A stretch of 42,198 nucleotides of DNA from positions 1-42,198 of the IMG/VR virus record IMGVR_UViG_3300027782_000151; one strand, written 5' to 3'. Position 1 is the stretch's first letter; each line of letters begins with the position of its first letter. The notes under the pieces were generated by a model. The model searched no databases. It was not told the origin of the DNA and saw only the letters and a list, made by a program, of their open reading frames with translations. The DNA comes from a virus. The position numbers and the translations under genes are program-made. Shown here piece by piece: positions 37,821-42,198 of the stretch.

Positions 37821-38877
37821 AAGACAGGCTGAGTTTGCTCAAGTATTCTTAGACCATGCAGAATTTGGTATCCTTAATCTATGCCCTAGATTTGGTAAGA
37901 TATTTACAACTATCAATATACTAGAGAAATTAGATGATGATATCAACATTCTGATAGCATATCCTGATCTTAAGATTAAGAGTGCTTGGGAAGAGGATTT
38001 CAAGAAAAGGAAGTATAAGAATCAGAACATCACTTATACCACCCATTTGTCTATTAAAAAGCATACAGCTGGCTTTTACGACCTAGTTGTGCTTGATGAG
38101 ATACATTTACTCTCTGAAGCACAAATAGAGGCTGTAAAGGAGCTAAAATGCGTTAGTGTGCTTGGTTTAACAGGTACATTATCTAGTCATACAGAAGAAA
38201 CATTAGGATTGGAGTTAAAACTACCAGTTTTAGCCACTTATTCCATAGATCAGGCAATTAAAGAAGGTGTCATTACAGACTATGAAATCACAGTGGTTGG
38301 GGTACCACTTGATAACAAGAGAAAAAATGACTACAAGGGCAAATTGAAGACTGAGAAACAGCAATTTGACTCATATGGATATGTTATAGACCAACTAGAA
38401 AGAAAAGGTCAAAATACAATGTTCTTAAGACTAGCTAGAATGAGAGTAATTCAGAATAGTCTTGCTAAAATGGAGAAAACAAAAGCTTTATTAGCAAAAC
38501 ATAAAGACGAACGTGTTTTAGTATTCTGTGGGCTCACAAGTATAGCAGATGGCTTAGGAATTCCTGTATATCATAGCAAAGCAGGAGACAAAGATGTCTT
38601 TGAGAACTTTGCTAATGGTGATGGTAATCACTTAGCTGTTGTCAAGATAGGCAACACTGGTATTACATATAAACCTCTTAATAGAGTGATAATCAATTAC
38701 TTTGATAGTAATGCAGAGAATCTTGCACAAAAGATTAATAGATGCATGGCTATGGAGTATAATACACCTGATAAGAAAGCACACATCTACATCGTGTGCA
38801 GTGTAGAAGATGTAGAAAGAAAGTGGCTTAAAAAAGCACTAGAATTTTTTGATAAAGACAAAATTAAATACATATGA
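37780..38877 (+). CDS. SF2 DNA helicase
   Basis: This is a 365-residue protein. CPRFGKI at 35-41 is motif I with Ile in place of the usual Thr/Ser. LDEIH at 105-109 is the DExH motif II, and LGLTGTLSS near 128-136 is motif III. The C-terminal RecA half has VLVFCGLTSIADG (motif IV), VKIGNTGITYKPLNR (motif V) and QKINRCMAME (motif VI). The layout is a compact phage SF2 helicase of the UvsW/RecG type, acting on branched replication intermediates or as an annealing helicase. Its start is 170 bases after the DnaB-like gene and its stop overlaps the next gene as ATGA (38874-38877). Confidence 0.85.
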   Translation: MAVKTLPTLTLRDRRQAEFAQVFLDHAEFGILNLCPRFGKIFTTINILEKLDDDINILIAYPDLKIKSAWEEDFKKRKYKNQNITYTTHLSIKKHTAGFYDLVVLDEIHLLSEAQIEAVKELKCVSVLGLTGTLSSHTEETLGLELKLPVLATYSIDQAIKEGVITDYEITVVGVPLDNKRKNDYKGKLKTEKQQFDSYGYVIDQLERKGQNTMFLRLARMRVIQNSLAKMEKTKALLAKHKDERVLVFCGLTSIADGLGIPVYHSKAGDKDVFENFANGDGNHLAVVKIGNTGITYKPLNRVIINYFDSNAENLAQKINRCMAMEYNTPDKKAHIYIVCSVEDVERKWLKKALEFFDKDKIKYI

Positions 38878-39092
38878 GCAATACAGTAAAAATTGAAATG
38901 GTTGAACAACTAGAACCATTTAGTGAAAACCCTTGGTATGGTGTAAAAGTTGATGATAAAACAGTAAAATGGTGTAGAGATAAAGAGACTGCACAAGCAA
39001 TTTATGATGAAATAATTAGTGACCCAAGTGTACTAAAAACTAAAGAAAATGTTTTGTATTCTCAAGATATTATCATACCTTTGGAATCATAA
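38874..39092 (+). CDS. Small acidic protein, unknown
   Basis: This 72-residue protein starts MSNTVKIEMVEQLEPFSENP. It is acidic and soluble with a strand-helix-strand pattern (WYGVKVDDKTVKWCRDKETA, AIYDEIISDP). It lies between the SF2 helicase and the ATPase gene and is coupled to the former by ATGA. It may be a small partner of one of them. Confidence 0.55.
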   Translation: MSNTVKIEMVEQLEPFSENPWYGVKVDDKTVKWCRDKETAQAIYDEIISDPSVLKTKENVLYSQDIIIPLES

Positions 39093-39110
39093 AAAAAACA
39101 AATATAAAAC

Positions 39111-39782
39111 ATGGCAAGCAAATTAATTGGAATTGTTGGTGCTACTGGCACTGGCAAGTCAACATCAGTAAAACATTTAAACCCAAAAGAAACTTACATC
39201 ATCAACGTTGCTAAGAAAGAATTACCTTTCAAAGGAGCAGAGAAATTGTACAATTTAGAAGCAAAAAACTACAAAGAAGTGGATGATGCTAATGAGATTA
39301 CACGTCTATTAAAGACTATCTCTGACAAGGCACCACACATTAAGAACATTATTATTGAAGACTCTAATTACATTATGGGCTTCAATATGTTAGCAAGAGC
39401 TACAGAAGTAGGATTCACCAAGTTTACCATTATGGCTAAAGATATGGTGGAACTATTCAGAGAAGCTAGACGCTTACGTGATGACTTAAAAGTATTCTAT
39501 TTCACACACCCAGAAACTATTGAAGATGGTGGTGAGATTGTAGGATACAAGATTAAGACTGCAGGTAAATTGATTGACAACCAGATTGTATTAGAAGGTT
39601 TGTTAACAGTTTGTTTGTATACACACGTAGAAGAAAGCAAAGATGGCACAGCCACATATAATTTTGTAACTAACAGATTCAAGAAATATCCAGCAAAGAG
39701 TCCTGATGGAATGTTTGCAGATATTAAAATCCCAAACAACTTACAGCAAGTAGTCAATTCTATTGACGAATATTACAATTAA
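39111..39782 (+). CDS. Sak4-like RecA-fold ATPase (recombination/annealing)
   Basis: This is a 223-residue protein. GATGTGKST at 10-18 is Walker A, and IIIEDSNYIM at 80-89 is Walker B with catalytic Glu and Asp. FYFTHPETIEDGG near 127-139 fits sensor positions of the RecA-like core. The shape matches Sak4-type phage ATPases, which work with single-strand DNA-binding proteins to promote annealing. The next gene encodes such a candidate partner, 21 bases downstream. An alternative is a general P-loop ATPase of phage replication modules. Confidence 0.75.
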   Translation: MASKLIGIVGATGTGKSTSVKHLNPKETYIINVAKKELPFKGAEKLYNLEAKNYKEVDDANEITRLLKTISDKAPHIKNIIIEDSNYIMGFNMLARATEVGFTKFTIMAKDMVELFREARRLRDDLKVFYFTHPETIEDGGEIVGYKIKTAGKLIDNQIVLEGLLTVCLYTHVEESKDGTATYNFVTNRFKKYPAKSPDGMFADIKIPNNLQQVVNSIDEYYN

Positions 39783-39803
39783 TAACAAATAAATCCAGAA
39801 AAA

Positions 39804-40679
39804 ATGAGTAACATTGGAGGAGAAAAAAGACAAAACCCAGTATTTGAAGAAAAAGAATTTGCCAAGAAGATTGGTTTATTCGAAGCAAAAGTGATTGCAG
39901 TTAACCCTACAGCAGAAGAATATGCTGATGTGTTGGGAAGACAATTAAAAGAAGATAGCAAAGCTACAGAGTACTTAGGTACTAGTCAAGCTGGTAATGC
40001 TAGATTACGTTTAGACTTCTGGTTAGAAGAAGTTAAAACACAAGAGAAGTTCAAATTAACTTTCTTCATTGAGAATAAAGAGAAAGAGAACAAAGACGCT
40101 ACAAAGAAACAATACATCAACAACATTGGACGTTGTACATGGGCAGACAGTCCAAACAACTTACCAACATGGTTCAAAGAAAGAGAGAATCGTGTAGCAT
40201 TTGTTGGTGAAGAAGATTTATATAATTTCTTACGTTCTTGGTTAAGTAATATTGATTACAGTAGCAAGAAGTCTACATTACAATTAGAATTCAATAAATT
40301 GATCAAGGGTAATGTTAAAGAAATCAAAGAACAAATTAATGGTGAGTGGGCTGCAAATATTGTAGCATTAGCAACTATTAGTTCAAAAGAGACACCAGAT
40401 GGTGTTAAGGAGTATCAAGGTGTTTATAACAAAGCATTCTTGCCTGCATATAGTATCAAAGCATTTAGATTATTAGATTATAACGCAGCTGGTACAATCA
40501 GTGGCTTACGTCAGAAGTCTTCTAAAGATCTTAAACCTCATGAGCGTTTTGTATTAAACGTAGTGGGTGAATATGGTTGTAAAGATTTCTTTACATTCAA
40601 AGAATTAAAAGACTACAACTCTGAAGATAATTTAGTAGCATCTGACAAGGTGATTGCTGAAGATGATGGAGATTATTAG
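39804..40679 (+). CDS. Putative single-stranded DNA-binding protein
   Basis: This 291-residue protein starts MSNIGGEKRQNPVFEEKEFA. A beta-rich core (GNARLRLDFWLEEVKTQEKFKLTFFIENKE...) is compatible with an OB-fold, and charged, helical segments flank it (WFKERENRVAFVGEEDLYNFL). The C terminus is acidic (SDKVIAEDDGDY), a hallmark of SSB-type proteins that recruit partners through an acidic tail. It directly follows the Sak4-like ATPase and ends the unit at a strong terminator. The regular codon use suggests high expression, as expected for SSB. Confidence 0.68.
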   Translation: MSNIGGEKRQNPVFEEKEFAKKIGLFEAKVIAVNPTAEEYADVLGRQLKEDSKATEYLGTSQAGNARLRLDFWLEEVKTQEKFKLTFFIENKEKENKDATKKQYINNIGRCTWADSPNNLPTWFKERENRVAFVGEEDLYNFLRSWLSNIDYSSKKSTLQLEFNKLIKGNVKEIKEQINGEWAANIVALATISSKETPDGVKEYQGVYNKAFLPAYSIKAFRLLDYNAAGTISGLRQKSSKDLKPHERFVLNVVGEYGCKDFFTFKELKDYNSEDNLVASDKVIAEDDGDY

Positions 40680-40700
40680 TATGCCCTCTAAATAAGAATT

Positions 40701-40725
40701 GGCCTCACTATTGTGGGGCCTTTTC
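40701..40725 (+). terminator. Rho-independent terminator
   Basis: GGCCTCAC (40701-40708) pairs with GTGGGGCC (40713-40720), one position as G-U, around TATT, and TTTTC follows. It ends the helicase-ATPase-SSB unit before the primase gene. Confidence 0.85.
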
Positions 40726-40738
40726 ATTAATTTAAGTT

Positions 40739-41743
40739 ATGATTACTGGAGAAAGAAAAACAAAACTATCCATAGATGCTATTCTTAGCAGGATATCAGA
40801 GTATGATATATTTAGGTATTATATGCCTAATCAGGATTGGAAGATTAATAGAGTTACATATTCTCCATTTAGACATGAGAACAATCCATCCTTTATGATA
40901 GGTAATAAGATGGGCTATCTTATGTTTATAGATTATGCTGACACTAGTAAACGTGGTGACTGTTTCAATTTTGTACAGATGCTTCATAGTCTTCCTAGCG
41001 TTAGTGATACTTTGAAGATGATAGATAAAGACTTTGGTCTTGGTTTGTCTACAGGTATCATGACAGGGGAGTATAAGAAGATTATATCTGAATACAAACA
41101 GCCTGAGATAGAGAAGAGATATTCCCTGATTCAGGTAAAAACTAGAAAGTTCACTAATAGAGAACTTGAGTATTGGGCAGAGTATCACCAGGATCTCCAG
41201 GACCTCAGAGATAACAACATATATTCTATTAAAGAACTTTATCTCAATAAACAAAGATTTGTATTAGGAGATGATGAGCTTAGATTTGGATACCTTTATG
41301 AAGGACAGTATTGGAAGATATATAGGCCATGTGCTGATAAGAAGCATAAGTGGATGCCTAATAATGTTCCTATCACAGCAATGGATGGTAAAGAGAATAT
41401 AAAAGACTGCAGCGTAGCATTCATCAACAAGAGTAAGAAAGATTACATGGTGATGAAGAAGATATTCCCATGCAGCTGTGCTGTCCAAAATGAAGGACTT
41501 GGATGTTTCTCCCATGAGAATGTAGAATATCTAAAAGCAAACTCTGATAGACAAATCCTGAGCTTTGATGCTGATGATGTTGGTGTACAGAATTCCAAAC
41601 AGATTACAGAGATGTTTGATTTTGAATATACTAACGTCCCACGTCAGTATCTAGCAGAAGGTATTAAAGATTGGGCTGATCTTGCAAAAGCCCATGGATT
41701 AGAAGTAATAAAAGATTATTTAAAAAGTAAAAACCTGTTATAA
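40739..41743 (+). CDS. DnaG-like primase with degenerate zinc domain
   Basis: In this 334-residue protein, residues 41-80 align in pattern to the CHC2 zinc domain (YSPFRHENNPSFMIGNKMGY... GDCFNFVQ), but the first Cys is Ser and the YHCFGC pair is replaced, so no full zinc site remains. The TOPRIM part shows FINKSKKDYMVMKK (about 228-241), in the place of the EGxxD segment, and LSFDADDVG (about 273-281) with its DxD pair. It makes RNA primers for the phage polymerase. It starts 14 bases after the terminator T run and shares one base with the next start (TAATG at 41741-41745). Confidence 0.85.
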   Translation: MITGERKTKLSIDAILSRISEYDIFRYYMPNQDWKINRVTYSPFRHENNPSFMIGNKMGYLMFIDYADTSKRGDCFNFVQMLHSLPSVSDTLKMIDKDFGLGLSTGIMTGEYKKIISEYKQPEIEKRYSLIQVKTRKFTNRELEYWAEYHQDLQDLRDNNIYSIKELYLNKQRFVLGDDELRFGYLYEGQYWKIYRPCADKKHKWMPNNVPITAMDGKENIKDCSVAFINKSKKDYMVMKKIFPCSCAVQNEGLGCFSHENVEYLKANSDRQILSFDADDVGVQNSKQITEMFDFEYTNVPRQYLAEGIKDWADLAKAHGLEVIKDYLKSKNLL

Positions 41744-42198
41744 TGGACACATTTAACACAACAAAAGAACTGATAATGAATACATCAGTTCCAGTACAAA
41801 CACGTACATATAAGCCAGTAAGTCATTCATCATTGATTGACCTTACATTAAACAGTATTGAGAAAGCAGGATTTGTTTTAGACAAAGAAACTTATTCTGC
41901 AGCTAGAGATGGTCAGATTGCTAATGGTAGATTCTCTATTAGTAACGTAGCAGACAGTGAGATGCAATTGCAGATTGGTTGGCAGAACAGCTATGACAGA
42001 AGCATGAGCTTGAAGTTTGCTATTGGTACACGTATATTAGTATGTTCTAATGGTTGTGTATCAGGAGACTTTGGTGCTTTCAAGAAAAGACACAAAGGTG
42101 ACATCCAAGACTTCACACCAGGTGCTATCATTGATTACATCAAAGGTGCAGGTGAAGCATTTACTACTATGCAAAAGCAAAGAGAACAAATGAAACAA
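41743..42198 (+). CDS. DUF932-like protein (partial, 3' end outside window)
   Basis: This frame runs from ATG 41743, coupled to the primase stop, to the window edge: 152 residues with no stop. YKPVSHSSLIDLTLNSIEKAG and RDGQIANGRFSISNVAD lead to a strand-rich core: LQIGWQNSYDRSMSLKFAIG, then TRILVCSNGCVSGDFGAFKK. The NSYDRSMSL/KFAIG/VCSNGCVSGD series is the usual core of DUF932 proteins found in phages and plasmids. Their biochemical function is unknown; replication-linked roles are suggested by neighbourhood. Confidence 0.7.
   Translation, partial: MDTFNTTKELIMNTSVPVQTRTYKPVSHSSLIDLTLNSIEKAGFVLDKETYSAARDGQIANGRFSISNVADSEMQLQIGWQNSYDRSMSLKFAIGTRILVCSNGCVSGDFGAFKKRHKGDIQDFTPGAIIDYIKGAGEAFTTMQKQREQMKQ

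Noticed and set aside
1-42198. Reassigned stop codons, as in some crAss-like phages
   Set aside because: All main genes read through with the standard code at the expected lengths; no in-frame stop has to be recoded.

Overview
This window is part of a tailed double-stranded DNA phage genome, most likely a crAss-like podovirus (order Crassvirales) infecting a member of the Bacteroidota. The head-to-tail gene block supports this: an IHF/HU-like protein, a terminase large subunit, an ~860-residue portal, a scaffold-like protein, a major capsid protein, ring-type tail proteins and a very large tail (muzzle-like) protein. It is followed by a replication block with family B DNA polymerase, DnaB-like helicase and DnaG-like primase. 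The DNA is AT-rich. The leftward promoters I can read match the Bacteroidota pattern (TTTG, about 19-21 bases, TAnnTTTG), and start codons lack strong Shine-Dalgarno sequences. The assignment rests on family recognition without a database search. I found no tRNA, rRNA, integrase, transposase or CRISPR array.

Layout: two convoys diverge from a repeat-rich, gene-free region at about 26.93-27.37 kb. Leftward (1-26845) is the virion module. Reading outward from the divergence come a small membrane protein, an HTH protein, an IHF-like protein, a Cys-rich zinc protein, three small proteins, TerL, portal, an SPFH/band-7 membrane protein, scaffold-like protein, MCP, a strongly folded 150-base gap, a head-associated protein, a ring protein, a Thr-tailed structural protein, small proteins, a collar-type fibre, a collagen-like fibre with an S74 chaperone domain, a beta-propeller protein, a Thr-linker protein, a metallophosphoesterase, two further ring/adaptor-class proteins and the start of a giant tail protein that runs off the left edge. 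Rightward (27369-42198) comes a run of short, often overlapping early genes, then a 2OG-Fe(II) oxygenase-like gene, PolB, a probable replisome-loading protein, DnaB helicase, SF2 helicase, a Sak4-like ATPase, a putative ssDNA-binding protein, primase and a truncated DUF932-like gene.

Regulation: four leftward promoter-like elements (before the genes starting at 26845, 26521, 19389 and 6756) and two leftward terminators (near 6.88 and 13.41 kb) split the virion module into transcription units. Four rightward terminators (near 28.19, 29.39, 30.29 and 40.71 kb) have G-U wobble stems that fold only in the rightward transcript. Several intergenic gaps in the early region carry long paired elements that could be non-coding or cis-regulatory RNAs.

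The observations most worth following are the phage-encoded SPFH protein between portal and scaffold, the exactly symmetric four-half-site repeat at 27005-27058, the folded region after the capsid gene whose terminator-like hairpin points against the operon, the candidate structured RNAs at 27592-27679 and 28841-28891, and the clamp-binding-like C terminus of PolB.
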